Origin: UBA4781 sp963674975 | GTDB lineage: Bacteria > Chloroflexota > Anaerolineae > Anaerolineales > Anaerolineaceae | Direction: 5' to 3' | Assembly (NCBI GenBank): GCA_963674975.1 | Contig: OY771913.1 | Coordinates: 2,046,001 to 2,110,000 of the forward strand | DNA length: 64,000 nucleotides | Shown: positions 34,074 to 42,325 of the stretch, in pieces | Layout of the letters: the number at the start of each line of letters is the position of its first letter | How positions within the stretch are numbered: the first letter of the stretch is position 1 | Translations under genes and position numbers: made by a program | The notes under the pieces: generated by a model | Told to the model about the DNA's origin: nothing | Seen by the model: the letters and a program-made list of their open reading frames with translations, nothing else | The model's database searches: none

Positions 34074-35180
34074 TTATTGTGCTATTAACTCCCAGCCATC
34101 AGAAATGGCGGTACCAGCGGTATCAAGTGCAACGTAATCGGTCGGGAAAACCACTGCTTCGTACGCGGCATCTGAGGGGAATTTTGCTTTCAGATCATCC
34201 GGTAATACAACGCTTGTGCGGATGGGATGAACAAAACCATTGGCGTATGCAAGCTGTCCTGCATCTGAATATTCGAGCTCGATCATCAGCTTGGCTGCAT
34301 TGACGTCAGGTGCTCCGGCGGTGATGAATTGGATGTACATACCGGCGACAGTTCCTTCGCTGGGGATAATAACTTCCAGATTCATCTCAGAATTCTCTTC
34401 CTTCGCGCTGAGTGCATCGAAATCCCAGAACAAAGAAATGGGGCATTCGCCTTTTTGGATAGCTGCGGTAGAGGGTTTTACGCCGTTCAGGATGCCCATA
34501 TCGATCATATCGGCGAAGAAATCTAAACCGGGCTGCACGTTGGTCGCATCACCACCTAAACCATAAGCGGCACCCAACACTACCATGTTGGCGGTGGAGG
34601 ATGAACGTGGGTCTTTCATGCAGACTTTTCCAACATACTCTTCATTGAGCAGATCGCTCCATGTCTGTGGAACGGTTGTTACCGCATCTGCATTAACCAG
34701 CATTGCAATGGCGCCCCAGTAAGCGGCAGACCAACGACCATCGGGATCCTTTGCATAATCGGGGATCTCATCCCAGTATGCGTGTTTGTATGCCTGTGAT
34801 AAACCTTCGTCTTCGACGATCTTGGCGAAGTTCAAGCCGAGGTCAGTGATATCTGCAACGGGTGCGCCGGCTTCTGCTTCAAGTGCGGCGATGATCTCAC
34901 CGGAACCCATATCTGTATCCTGGGTCTCGATGCCGTATTCGCTGAGCAGTAAGGATTTCAGTTCACCATAGTTTACCCAGTCATCCGGGAGACCATAGGA
35001 AACCAGAACACCTTCATCCTTTGCGTCAGCAACAAGCTGTTCCATGGGATCAACTGCTGCTTCTTCGGCAGCCGGTTCTTCAACGGCTGTCTCCTCGGCA
35101 GCGGCAGCGGTAGAGCAGCTGACCAGCACCAGAGAGACCAGAACTAACAAACCTACGAGCGTTCTAAATTTTTTAGACAT
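34074..35180 (-). CDS. ABC transporter solute-binding lipoprotein (iron/polyamine/sugar-phosphate type fold)
   Basis: A 368-residue lipoprotein (lipobox LVSC, Cys22) with an Ala/Glu-rich linker at about 24-45. The binding domain (EGVLVSYGLPDDWVNYGELKSLLLSEYGIETQ, VPQTWSDLLNEEYVGKVCMKDPRSS) belongs to the Fe3+/putrescine/thiamine-type binding proteins. In this operon it should carry the sugar or sugar derivative used by the isomerase, kinase and aldolase. An anionic or phosphorylated ligand is possible given the family. A separate upstream leader with an orphan ribosome site may boost its level. Confidence 0.85.
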   Translation of the reverse strand: MSKKFRTLVGLLVLVSLVLVSCSTAAAAEETAVEEPAAEEAAVDPMEQLVADAKDEGVLVSYGLPDDWVNYGELKSLLLSEYGIETQDTDMGSGEIIAALEAEAGAPVADITDLGLNFAKIVEDEGLSQAYKHAYWDEIPDYAKDPDGRWSAAYWGAIAMLVNADAVTTVPQTWSDLLNEEYVGKVCMKDPRSSSTANMVVLGAAYGLGGDATNVQPGLDFFADMIDMGILNGVKPSTAAIQKGECPISLFWDFDALSAKEENSEMNLEVIIPSEGTVAGMYIQFITAGAPDVNAAKLMIELEYSDAGQLAYANGFVHPIRTSVVLPDDLKAKFPSDAAYEAVVFPTDYVALDTAGTAISDGWELIAQ

Positions 35181-35261
35181 TTCTCTTTTCCTTACCTATT
35201 TTTATTTTCACTTTTGTAAGTGAATTTCCTGTTAAAAACCTCCAACACAATGTTCCCGATA

Positions 35262-35270
35262 CACCTCCTT
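35262..35270 (-). promoter_or_regulatory. Orphan strong Shine-Dalgarno in the binding-protein leader
   Basis: AAGGAGGTG 82 nt upstream of the binding-protein start and 10 nt after the preceding stop codon. A GTG overlapping it would open only a 10-codon ORF at impossible spacing. The surrounding AAGGAGGTG-TAtCGggAACA resembles the malE leader (AAGGAGGTGGTAGCGAAAACA). Confidence 0.45.
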
Positions 35271-35279
35271 AATATTTTT

Positions 35280-36785
35280 TTATAAGTGCGAAAAGGGTGC
35301 AGCGAGTTGCTTCCCTTTTCTGCCTCGTATGAATACATCTTTTGCTCCCGGTTGGATGTCTATGACATATGGAATCTTTTCCATCATCCAGCCAGGGTTT
35401 TTATCCAATGCCTGTTTTTGCTGAAGAAGTTTTCCATCCGCCAGGATCTCGACGGGTAAAAAACTCAAGCGGAAGCGCTGGCAGCCGCTGGTTTCGAAAC
35501 ATTGATAATGGATTTCATGGGTTTGATAGGTTATCTGCTGTACAACTGAACTGGAACGGAGCAAATGGTCTTCATCATCCGGCGCCAGTTCGGGCAGGGC
35601 AGCCATTCCATCCAAAAAATGGGGAACATAATCAAAATACCCGTCGGTGAACCAGCACTGGTTGTAGTAATCAGGTCGGTCGATCCCAACGGTTACTGTC
35701 CCATCCGAATTTGCCATATAGCTTGCCCAATTGAAAGATCGGATCGCCATTTCACGGTAGCCGGCATCTCCGGTCAGTTCTGCGTATTGCGCGCACAAAC
35801 TGGCAAAGCGAGCTGTGTGGCTTCCCATGACAAAATAGCAAAATTTCTGCTCATGGATGGGAATTGCAGAGAAAAAAGGTTGAGCGCCGAGGGTATCTTT
35901 TACCCAGTCGATCAACCCCGCTGCTTTTTCCTGCCAATCAGGGATTTGCGAACGGTGCTCCAGAATATATCTGGTTGTTTCTAAGGGCGAAAGCTGATCG
36001 CGATTTTTATTCTCGGGGTCCAGGCGGATATCTTCGAAATACCCTTTCCAGATATTATTCTTCATTGGAAAAGCATTAATCCAATTCCAGATGCTTTCCC
36101 GATCTTTTTGATAATCCGTGTTCCCCAACCTGACCAGATCGTCAAACAATCGAACTGCCGCGATCATATGGGCAGTGTATTCTTCAATAATGTGTCCGGT
36201 TTGAACGTTCACGCGGAAGGGAAGAGGGGATTGATCCTGATCTCCTGCGCGGAGATTTCTGGATAAAACCTGTGCGCAGTGTTCCCCACGCTCCAGAAAC
36301 CGTTTTTCCCCGGTGAGTTTATACAGGTCAAGATAGGCTTTACCAACCTGAGCGATCTTATCCGGTTCGGTGGCGTATTCTCCATCCGCGCGCGCTCCAT
36401 AGTATGTGCCCATTCCGGGATGTGCCGAGGAATAAGGGATCTCATTCCATGCGAAAGAATCGGGAGTGCGTTGATCCCATAGATGATCGAGCATGGTCTT
36501 GGCGATTTCTATGAAGTCCTGCTTCCCGGAGTAGGGATAATATTTCAGCACCGTTGTTACCGCCCAGGCGAATTTTCCGGCGGGGTTATCCGGCCAATCG
36601 GTGGGGCGCAGTGGATCGATCCAGAAACAGGAGTACTGCAGATACCAGGGCAGCTGGTTAGATGCGTCTTGAGGACAGGATTTAATGAAATCCATTGCCA
36701 GCTTTACAATGCGACCGAAACCGGTCCATGCTTCCAGCCGTTCCTGTTCATCAAGTACGATCTCGTGCCCGTTGATAAAGATCAT
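35280..36785 (-). CDS. Six-hairpin glycosidase-like protein of unknown specificity
   Basis: A 501-residue soluble protein. The central region, rich in Trp/Tyr/Asp with repeated helix pairs (KFAWAVTTVLKYYPYSGKQDFIEIAKTMLDHL, KAYLDLYKLTGEKRFLERGEHC, YAELTGDAGYREMAIRSFNWASY), is typical of (alpha/alpha)6 barrels as in GH88/GH105, epimerases and related enzymes. The C-terminal about 100 residues form a beta-rich tail. I cannot name a GH family or catalytic pair. There is no signal peptide, so it would act on imported material. Its start overlaps the ABC ATPase stop (ATGA), tying it to the importer. Confidence 0.6.
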   Translation of the reverse strand: MIFINGHEIVLDEQERLEAWTGFGRIVKLAMDFIKSCPQDASNQLPWYLQYSCFWIDPLRPTDWPDNPAGKFAWAVTTVLKYYPYSGKQDFIEIAKTMLDHLWDQRTPDSFAWNEIPYSSAHPGMGTYYGARADGEYATEPDKIAQVGKAYLDLYKLTGEKRFLERGEHCAQVLSRNLRAGDQDQSPLPFRVNVQTGHIIEEYTAHMIAAVRLFDDLVRLGNTDYQKDRESIWNWINAFPMKNNIWKGYFEDIRLDPENKNRDQLSPLETTRYILEHRSQIPDWQEKAAGLIDWVKDTLGAQPFFSAIPIHEQKFCYFVMGSHTARFASLCAQYAELTGDAGYREMAIRSFNWASYMANSDGTVTVGIDRPDYYNQCWFTDGYFDYVPHFLDGMAALPELAPDDEDHLLRSSSVVQQITYQTHEIHYQCFETSGCQRFRLSFLPVEILADGKLLQQKQALDKNPGWMMEKIPYVIDIQPGAKDVFIRGRKGKQLAAPFSHL

Positions 36786-37846
36786 TTATCTGCCGCCATT
36801 ACCTTACATGCGTCCGGTTTGAAAGACAGCCATATTTTCTGGTTTAGAGAAATGGATTCGGATGAATTCATGGTGATATCTGCCACTACATTTTGCTGGT
36901 TGGCGTGCATTCCCAGGCGCGTGACGGCGCCGTGGAATGTGATCGTCTCCACGATTCCCTCTAAAACATTGATATTTTTCACAACCGGTTTATCACTGCT
37001 TATCGTGATCAATTCGGGACGCACCAGCACTACCACAGATTGACCTTTCCCAAAATCAGTCAATTTTCTGGTAGTGATGGTCAACCCATTGCTTGAAACA
37101 GTACTTTCGCTGCTAACAGTTCCAAAGAATTGGTTTGCTGTTCCAATAAAAGTAGCCACAAAACGTGTTTGCGGAGCACGATAGATCTCCTGCGGAGTGC
37201 CCACCTGCTGGATGATCCCGTTTTCCATTACGACCACCTTGTCTGAAATGGAAAGCGCTTCTTCCTGGTCATGTGTGACGTACACAGTGGTGATCGCCAG
37301 GTCCGATTGAATGCGCCGGATCTCACCGCGCAGTGCCACCCGTACTTCTGCGTCCAGTGCAGAAAGTGGTTCGTCGAGCAGCAGAACTCTTGGACGAACA
37401 GCCAGGGCGCGTGCCAGAGCAATGCGCTGCTGCTGCCCGCCCGAAAGCTGGTGCGGGAAGCGTTTTGCCGTATCTTTCAGGCGCACCATTTCAAGAACTT
37501 CATCGACCCGTTTTTCGATTTCGGGTTTCGGTAGTTTTTTGATCTTCAAGCCAAAAGCGACATTCTGCTGAACGTTCATGTTGGGGAAAAGCGCATAGGA
37601 CTGGAAAACCATACCGATATCCCGCTGGTTGGGATTGACGGTGGTGATATCTGTGCCGTCTAATTGAATGGTACCTTCATCGGGCTGTTCAAAACCCGCG
37701 ATCATACGCAGGGTAGTTGTTTTGCCGCACCCCGATGGACCAAGGAAGGAGACCAGAGTACCCTTATCGATATCCAGTGTGAATTCGTGTACTGCTTTGA
37801 CATTCCCGAAACATTTTTGAACGTTCTTTAGTTCTAAATACGCCAT
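36782..37846 (-). CDS. ABC transporter ATP-binding protein (PotA/FbpC-like)
   Basis: A 354-residue ATPase with Walker A GPSGCGKTT (36-44), Q-loop FQSYALFPNM, signature LSGGQQQRIALARAL, Walker B VLLLDEPLSALD and switch His in VTHDQEEALSISD. A TOBE-type C-terminal domain covers about 240-350. It energises import through the two permeases directly upstream. ATG 37846 has GGAGGAG 6 nt upstream. Unlike the maltodextrin importer in this window, this system carries its own ATPase. Confidence 0.94.
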   Translation of the reverse strand: MAYLELKNVQKCFGNVKAVHEFTLDIDKGTLVSFLGPSGCGKTTTLRMIAGFEQPDEGTIQLDGTDITTVNPNQRDIGMVFQSYALFPNMNVQQNVAFGLKIKKLPKPEIEKRVDEVLEMVRLKDTAKRFPHQLSGGQQQRIALARALAVRPRVLLLDEPLSALDAEVRVALRGEIRRIQSDLAITTVYVTHDQEEALSISDKVVVMENGIIQQVGTPQEIYRAPQTRFVATFIGTANQFFGTVSSESTVSSNGLTITTRKLTDFGKGQSVVVLVRPELITISSDKPVVKNINVLEGIVETITFHGAVTRLGMHANQQNVVADITMNSSESISLNQKIWLSFKPDACKVMAADK

Positions 37847-37861
37847 GTGATTCTCCTCCAA

Positions 37862-38707
37862 TTAATGAGCGTTGGGTGTATGTTCTGCTGATCCCTGGCT
37901 TTTCTTTCCAACCCATAGAATGAGCAGTGAAACCAGCCAGGCAATGGTGAATGAGATCACCGAAAAAGCCGCTGCGATATTCCCGTTTATGCGTGTGTAT
38001 TCCACCAGCAGAAGCGGGAAGGTCTTGAAGCGAGCGCCGAGGATCAATTTTGTCAGGGTAAATTCTGCAAAAACCGTGGCAAAAACCAGCAAACTGCCGC
38101 TGATGATGCCCGGATATATATTCGGGATAATAACTTTGAGTAAAACCTGAAGGGTTGTGGCTCCCAAACTCTGCCCAGCTTCGGTCAGCCTGAGCGCATC
38201 GATCGAGCGCATCGCGTTGGAGATCGGACGGTACATGAACGGCATGGAATAAATGAATACCGCTCCGATCAATAGTTCAGGAGTGCGTCCAATTGGGGTT
38301 CCATTGTAGATCTGCACCAGAGCCAGCGCCAGAACAACAGTCGGAATGCCAAAGGGCAGGATCATCAGGATATCGAGGAGGGACTTCGCCTGCGGTAGAC
38401 GCACATTTACCCAGTAGACGGTGGGGATGATGATGGCTAGACTGACCAGAATAGTCGAAAGGGAAAGGATGAGCGAATTGCGCAGGGAAGAAGAGAAGTA
38501 AGATGCATCGGTTGCTTCTTTGTAGAATTCGAATGTATAGCCTTCCGGCAAAATGGTGCGGTCCCAGCGGGTTGCCACAGAAAAGATATATGTCGAAAGG
38601 ATGGGCAGCAGCATATAAAAGAGGAAAAGAACAATAAGGATGATCTGCCAGACCTGTGCGCGTTTTTTTAACTGTTTCTTGGCGGATGATTTCATCTTCT
38701 GATTCAT
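37862..38707 (-). CDS. ABC transporter permease (PotC-like)
   Basis: A 281-residue permease with six transmembrane segments and EAA loop LTEAGQSLGATTLQVLLKVIIPNIYPGI. It pairs with the PotB-like permease 16 nt upstream. Such permeases occur in polyamine, iron, thiamine and 2-aminoethylphosphonate importers and in some sugar importers. The operon's catabolic genes point to a sugar or sugar phosphate. GGGAGAT lies about 10 nt before the start codon. Confidence 0.88.
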   Translation of the reverse strand: MNQKMKSSAKKQLKKRAQVWQIILIVLFLFYMLLPILSTYIFSVATRWDRTILPEGYTFEFYKEATDASYFSSSLRNSLILSLSTILVSLAIIIPTVYWVNVRLPQAKSLLDILMILPFGIPTVVLALALVQIYNGTPIGRTPELLIGAVFIYSMPFMYRPISNAMRSIDALRLTEAGQSLGATTLQVLLKVIIPNIYPGIISGSLLVFATVFAEFTLTKLILGARFKTFPLLLVEYTRINGNIAAAFSVISFTIAWLVSLLILWVGKKSQGSAEHTPNAH

Positions 38708-38723
38708 AATGATCTTTATCTCC

Positions 38724-39599
38724 CTATTTCTTTGACCAGCGTCGGGCGCGTGTGGTGGCGATCTGGTAAGCCCAGATGCTCAATCCCATGATGATGAGAG
38801 ATAGTACTGCCATCGCCATGCCGATCCCGGGATCGTGCCGTACTTCTCCGGCGATCATGAACCCAATTTGCAGGGTAACCAGCGAAAGCTGCGATTCGAC
38901 CAGGGTATAGGCAGTGGCATAGGCTCCGTATGCGTTAGCAAAAAGCAGTGTGAGCCCTGCCAGCAGTGAAGGAGCTAGTACCGGGATGCCGATGTTCCAC
39001 CAGAATTGAAAGGTATTCGCGCCCATACTTTCGGCAGATTCCTGCCATTCTTTCTTGATTCCGGCAAAGGCGGGGATGATGAGCAGTACCATCAGCGGCA
39101 GCTGAAAATAGACGTATGCCAGCGCCAGCCCTGAAAAAGAGTAGATGCTGAACCCCGGATACAGTTCATAGTTGAAATATTTGAAAAGAAATTGAGTGAT
39201 GACCCCATTCATGCCCAGGATGATGATAAAAGCAAATGCCAGGGGCGCACCTGCAAAATTGGTGGTCACATCAGAGAGGGAGACCAGCGCGTTCTTTAAC
39301 CCTTCTGATGGCCAGCGGTAAATAGCATATCCGATCAGTGTGCCCAGCACAACTCCAATGATGGCAGTCAACCCTGAGATCTTAATGCTGTTGAGAAAAG
39401 AATTGACATAAATGGTACGGCTCATTGCTTGATAGTGAGCCAGGGTGAAGGTTTGGGTGGCTTTGTCGATGAAGCTGCCCCGGATTAAATAAATAATGGG
39501 GAAGAACTCAAAAGTCAGACAGACCAGTAAGAATGGAATAAACCCCAGCCAATTTTTTAGTGAAGAAAGTTTTTTTGAATGTGTGTTTTTTCCCGTCAT
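38724..39599 (-). CDS. ABC transporter permease (PotB-like), first gene of the sugar operon
   Basis: A 291-residue permease with six transmembrane segments and EAA loop WQESAESMGANTFQFWWNIGIPVLAP. It is the first gene of an operon that runs to 28108. No Shine-Dalgarno precedes the ATG; the predicted transcription start from the promoter at 39606-39634 falls on the A of the ATG, so the mRNA is probably leaderless. The basic N-terminus (KNTHSKKLSSLKNW) is usual for this family. Confidence 0.88.
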   Translation of the reverse strand: MTGKNTHSKKLSSLKNWLGFIPFLLVCLTFEFFPIIYLIRGSFIDKATQTFTLAHYQAMSRTIYVNSFLNSIKISGLTAIIGVVLGTLIGYAIYRWPSEGLKNALVSLSDVTTNFAGAPLAFAFIIILGMNGVITQFLFKYFNYELYPGFSIYSFSGLALAYVYFQLPLMVLLIIPAFAGIKKEWQESAESMGANTFQFWWNIGIPVLAPSLLAGLTLLFANAYGAYATAYTLVESQLSLVTLQIGFMIAGEVRHDPGIGMAMAVLSLIIMGLSIWAYQIATTRARRWSKK

Positions 39600-39605
39600 G
39601 GATGT

Positions 39606-39634
39606 ATTATAGAATGATAAGTTTCGAAAGTCAA
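39606..39634 (-). promoter_or_regulatory. Promoter of the sugar operon, giving a leaderless mRNA
   Basis: On the minus strand TTGACT (39629-39634), a 17-nt spacer and a perfect TATAAT (39606-39611). Seven bases after the -10 is 39599, the A of the first ATG. Confidence 0.75.
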
Positions 39635-39652
39635 TAATTAGGTTATTAAATG

Positions 39653-39698
39653 TTACGTTTGACTGATCGTTTTGCTTATGCTACAATGTGAAACGTAA
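39653..39698. promoter_or_regulatory. Inverted-repeat operator pair between the sugar operon and the GHMP kinase
   Basis: TTACGTTT (39653-39660) and AAACGTAA (39691-39698) are exact inverted copies 30 bp apart, flanking the GHMP-kinase promoter: one overlaps its -35, the other its start point. The left copy is 19 bp upstream of the operon's own -35. A DeoR-type repressor from the same operon is the obvious candidate binder. Confidence 0.55.
39659..39687 (+). promoter_or_regulatory. Promoter of the GHMP sugar kinase gene
   Basis: TTGACT (39659-39664), 17-nt spacer, TACAAT (39682-39687); start point expected near 39694, leaving a 64-nt leader with GGGAGA as ribosome site. Confidence 0.7.
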
Positions 39699-39757
39699 TG
39701 TTTATCATGGCTTTTCAGCACTAAGAGCGCTTATTTTCAATAAAGGGAGATTCCGGT

Positions 39758-41221
39758 ATGCCATCCACATTTGATTCGTACAAGCAAAAATATCCATCCT
39801 TGAAACGTTTTGAACAGAATGTCAATGATCTTATGGAAAACTGTTTCTTTGATCCCGGAAAAGAAATTTTGATCAACCGTACTCCCGGCAGGCTGGATCT
39901 GATGGGCGGGAACGATGATTACACCGGGGGATTGGTTTTTGAAAAGACGATCAAGGAAGCGACCATGGCGGCGCTGCAGGCACGCTCTGATGAATTGGTG
40001 CGTTTTTATAATCCGGCTGTAAAGGCGCTGGGGTGGGAGGAGCAGATCGATATTTCACTCTCTGATCTGAAAAATGGGAATGGCATCAAATCCATGGAAG
40101 AAATACGTGACTGGATCAATTCCGATCCCCGGCGCGCCTGGTGCGCTTATCTGATCGGTGACCTGTATTATCTGCTGGATCATTTCTATGAAAAACTGCA
40201 GCATGGTTTTGACCTGTATCTCGAATCTGATGTTCCTCTGGGTAAAGGGGTGAGTTCTTCTGCCGCCCTGGAAGTGGCGGTTATGAAGGTGATGGCAGCC
40301 TGCTATGGTATTCAAGTGGAGGGAGTGGAGCTGGCTTCATGGACGCAGTGGGTTGAAATTGCACTGACCCAATCAGCCTGCGGTATCATGGATCAATTTG
40401 CGGTAGTGATGGGGGATGAGGATTATTTTGTACCCATGCTGTGCCAGCCCTGCCAGCCTTACCCGCTGGCAAAGCTGCCTGAAAATCTTCAGGTGTGGGG
40501 TATCGATTCGGATGTGCGCCATGCGGTTTCGGGCATCGAATATGAAGCTGCCCGTACAGCCACCTTCATGGGATACCGCTATTTATGTGATTGGGAAAAG
40601 TTAACACCTGCCCTCGATAAAAGCGGGGCGCTGCCGCGCTGGGTAGAGCCGAAGTGGGATGGCTACCTGGCAAATCTGTCGCCTTCTGATTTTCGCAGAT
40701 TTTATGAAGATCGATTGCCCGCACAGGAACCCGGCAGTGCATTTATAAAAAACAAATTTGTGCATCTCGATCCTTTCACACCGGTACGTCCCGATGTACA
40801 GTACCCGGTGCGCGGGGCGACCCGTTACGCGGTTGAAGAAAACTGGCGGGTGCACGTCTTTTACAGCCTGATCTCCAAACCATTGGACCAGATCGATGCA
40901 ATAACCTGCGGATTGCTGGGTGAGCTGATGTATCAATCCCATCAAGGTTATACCGATTGTGGATTGGGTTCTGAGTACACCGATAAGATCGTGGAACTGG
41001 TGCGGGCTGAAAGCGGGCAGGGACTGTTTGGCGCCAAGATCACCGGTGGTGGGGCAGGCGGTACGGTGGCAGTGCTTGGAGAGAATTCCCCAAGGGCGCA
41101 GGCGGCTTTTCAGCGTGTGGTCGATCAGTACCGCATCTGGAGCAAAAAAGACCCTTATGTATTTGAAGGCTCATCCGCAGGCTGTGACGCATTTGGGGTT
41201 CAGATTCTGTTGAATGAATAA
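39758..41221 (+). CDS. GHMP-family sugar-1-kinase (galactokinase/L-arabinokinase-like)
   Basis: A 487-residue anomeric sugar kinase. Signature 1 RTPGRLDLMGGNDDYTGG (41-58), GHMP glycine loop PLGKGVSSSAAL (160-171), likely catalytic Asp212 in CGIMDQFA, and C-terminal KITGGGAGGTVAV are all present. The LMGGNDDYTGG form is closer to plant L-arabinokinase (APGRLDVMGGIADYSG) than to galactokinase (IGEHTDYNGG). The protein is about 100 residues longer than GalK. It shares a control region with the divergent sugar operon, so its substrate may be the same or a companion sugar. The specific sugar is undetermined. Confidence 0.82.
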   Translation: MPSTFDSYKQKYPSLKRFEQNVNDLMENCFFDPGKEILINRTPGRLDLMGGNDDYTGGLVFEKTIKEATMAALQARSDELVRFYNPAVKALGWEEQIDISLSDLKNGNGIKSMEEIRDWINSDPRRAWCAYLIGDLYYLLDHFYEKLQHGFDLYLESDVPLGKGVSSSAALEVAVMKVMAACYGIQVEGVELASWTQWVEIALTQSACGIMDQFAVVMGDEDYFVPMLCQPCQPYPLAKLPENLQVWGIDSDVRHAVSGIEYEAARTATFMGYRYLCDWEKLTPALDKSGALPRWVEPKWDGYLANLSPSDFRRFYEDRLPAQEPGSAFIKNKFVHLDPFTPVRPDVQYPVRGATRYAVEENWRVHVFYSLISKPLDQIDAITCGLLGELMYQSHQGYTDCGLGSEYTDKIVELVRAESGQGLFGAKITGGGAGGTVAVLGENSPRAQAAFQRVVDQYRIWSKKDPYVFEGSSAGCDAFGVQILLNE

Positions 41222-41233
41222 AACGAATCCTTC

Positions 41234-42151
41234 TTAATTGTTTTTATTCCTCAAGGGATGCTCTTTAAAGAACTCCCACATCACGCCGGTGGCGTCGATG
41301 GCGGTGCTGGCGTTCCCTGCCAGCCAACGCGGCAGACGGTTTCCGACCGGCCAGGCATGTTCACCATCTTTGATTGTGTACAGGACCACATCAGCGGATC
41401 CGGAGTAGCCTGTGAAATGCACCCTGGAATTGACCTCCCTTTCAATGGATTTACTTTTACAGCCGTTGTGGTCAGCTATTTCCTTTATCAATTTCGGGAT
41501 CGAGGGGAAGGGATAATCAAACCGTTCCGATGGACCGCCATAATATGAAACCAGTTTATCTGCCAATCCGTGGAATGCGACCATGGGCACCGGGCGGGTC
41601 TGCCGGCATATTTCTAATGGATAGAAATAAGCTCCCACTACACTACCGATCGCTGCAATGCGTTCGGAAAGTGTGCATGCTAGTGCCAGAGCCATTCCGC
41701 CGCCGTTGGAGAGTCCATTTACATAGATACGGGCAGGATCGATCGAATAATGATCTTGAAGATGATCGATCAGATCGGCGATGAAATGGATATCTGCTGT
41801 GGGGTTGCCAGCCGGATCCCTGTAATCATAGAGTTTCCAGGCGGGCGGCATCCCTGTACCCATGGGATATGCTACTAAAAAGCCTTCTTTCTCTGCCAGC
41901 CTGTTCCAACCGCTCTTGCGCATCTGGCGCGCCGGATAATCTTTAAAACCGTGCAAGCTGATGACCAGCGGTATCGGATCCTCGGGATTGTAAGATCGCG
42001 GTATATACAGCAGGTATTTTCGCTTTGCTCCTCCTGATATCAGGGTTTGATTGGATCGTTGAAAGATTCCCCCACCGCTCAAAGGAGCGAGAATAGTTAA
42101 TGATACAAAGATGATGATGAAAATGGCGATGAGATTAAAGATCGATTCCAT
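41234..42151 (-). CDS. Secreted or membrane-anchored esterase of the PHB-depolymerase/feruloyl-esterase type
   Basis: A 305-residue alpha/beta hydrolase with an N-terminal hydrophobic anchor (about 5-25). The CE1-like hydrolase blocks are YLLYIPRSYNPEDPIPLVISLHGF, nucleophile GLSNGG (Ser148), Asp in AFHGLADKLV and His in DGEHAWP. Such enzymes (LpqC family) cleave acetyl, feruloyl or polyester esters outside the cell. It converges with the GHMP kinase gene, 12 nt apart. Substrate unknown; a role in de-esterifying plant polysaccharide fits the carbohydrate genes nearby. Confidence 0.8.
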   Translation of the reverse strand: MESIFNLIAIFIIIFVSLTILAPLSGGGIFQRSNQTLISGGAKRKYLLYIPRSYNPEDPIPLVISLHGFKDYPARQMRKSGWNRLAEKEGFLVAYPMGTGMPPAWKLYDYRDPAGNPTADIHFIADLIDHLQDHYSIDPARIYVNGLSNGGGMALALACTLSERIAAIGSVVGAYFYPLEICRQTRPVPMVAFHGLADKLVSYYGGPSERFDYPFPSIPKLIKEIADHNGCKSKSIEREVNSRVHFTGYSGSADVVLYTIKDGEHAWPVGNRLPRWLAGNASTAIDATGVMWEFFKEHPLRNKNN

Positions 42152-42261
42152 TATGCAATTGTATTTCTATTCCACGGGAATAGGACGCAAGATGCTTTTT
42201 ACTAATAAAGATAGGTATTGGATGGAATGAAATCAGTGTTTTATAGATCATTCAAAAAGAA

Positions 42262-42301
42262 AAGGAGATGACCATATTAAAATTATCTGGATCATCTCCT
42301 T
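42262..42301 (-). terminator. Terminator after the lipoprotein triplet
   Basis: AAGGAGATGA (42262-42271) pairs with TCATCTCCTT (42292-42301), extended by CCA/TGG with one bulged base, and is followed on the minus strand by TTCTTTTTG. Confidence 0.75.
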
Positions 42302-42325
42302 CTTGTTAAAGTTTAGAACTTTGTT

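Noticed and set aside
34027..34075. Terminator for the binding-protein gene
   Set aside because: The minus strand has no T-run after the stem, and the downstream genes of the operon have no other promoter that I can see.
28627..39599. Sulfoquinovose (sulfoglycolysis) pathway as explanation of the sugar operon
   Set aside because: There is no sulfoquinovosidase, sulfolactaldehyde reductase or sulfonate exporter. Isomerase, kinase and aldolase alone are not specific.
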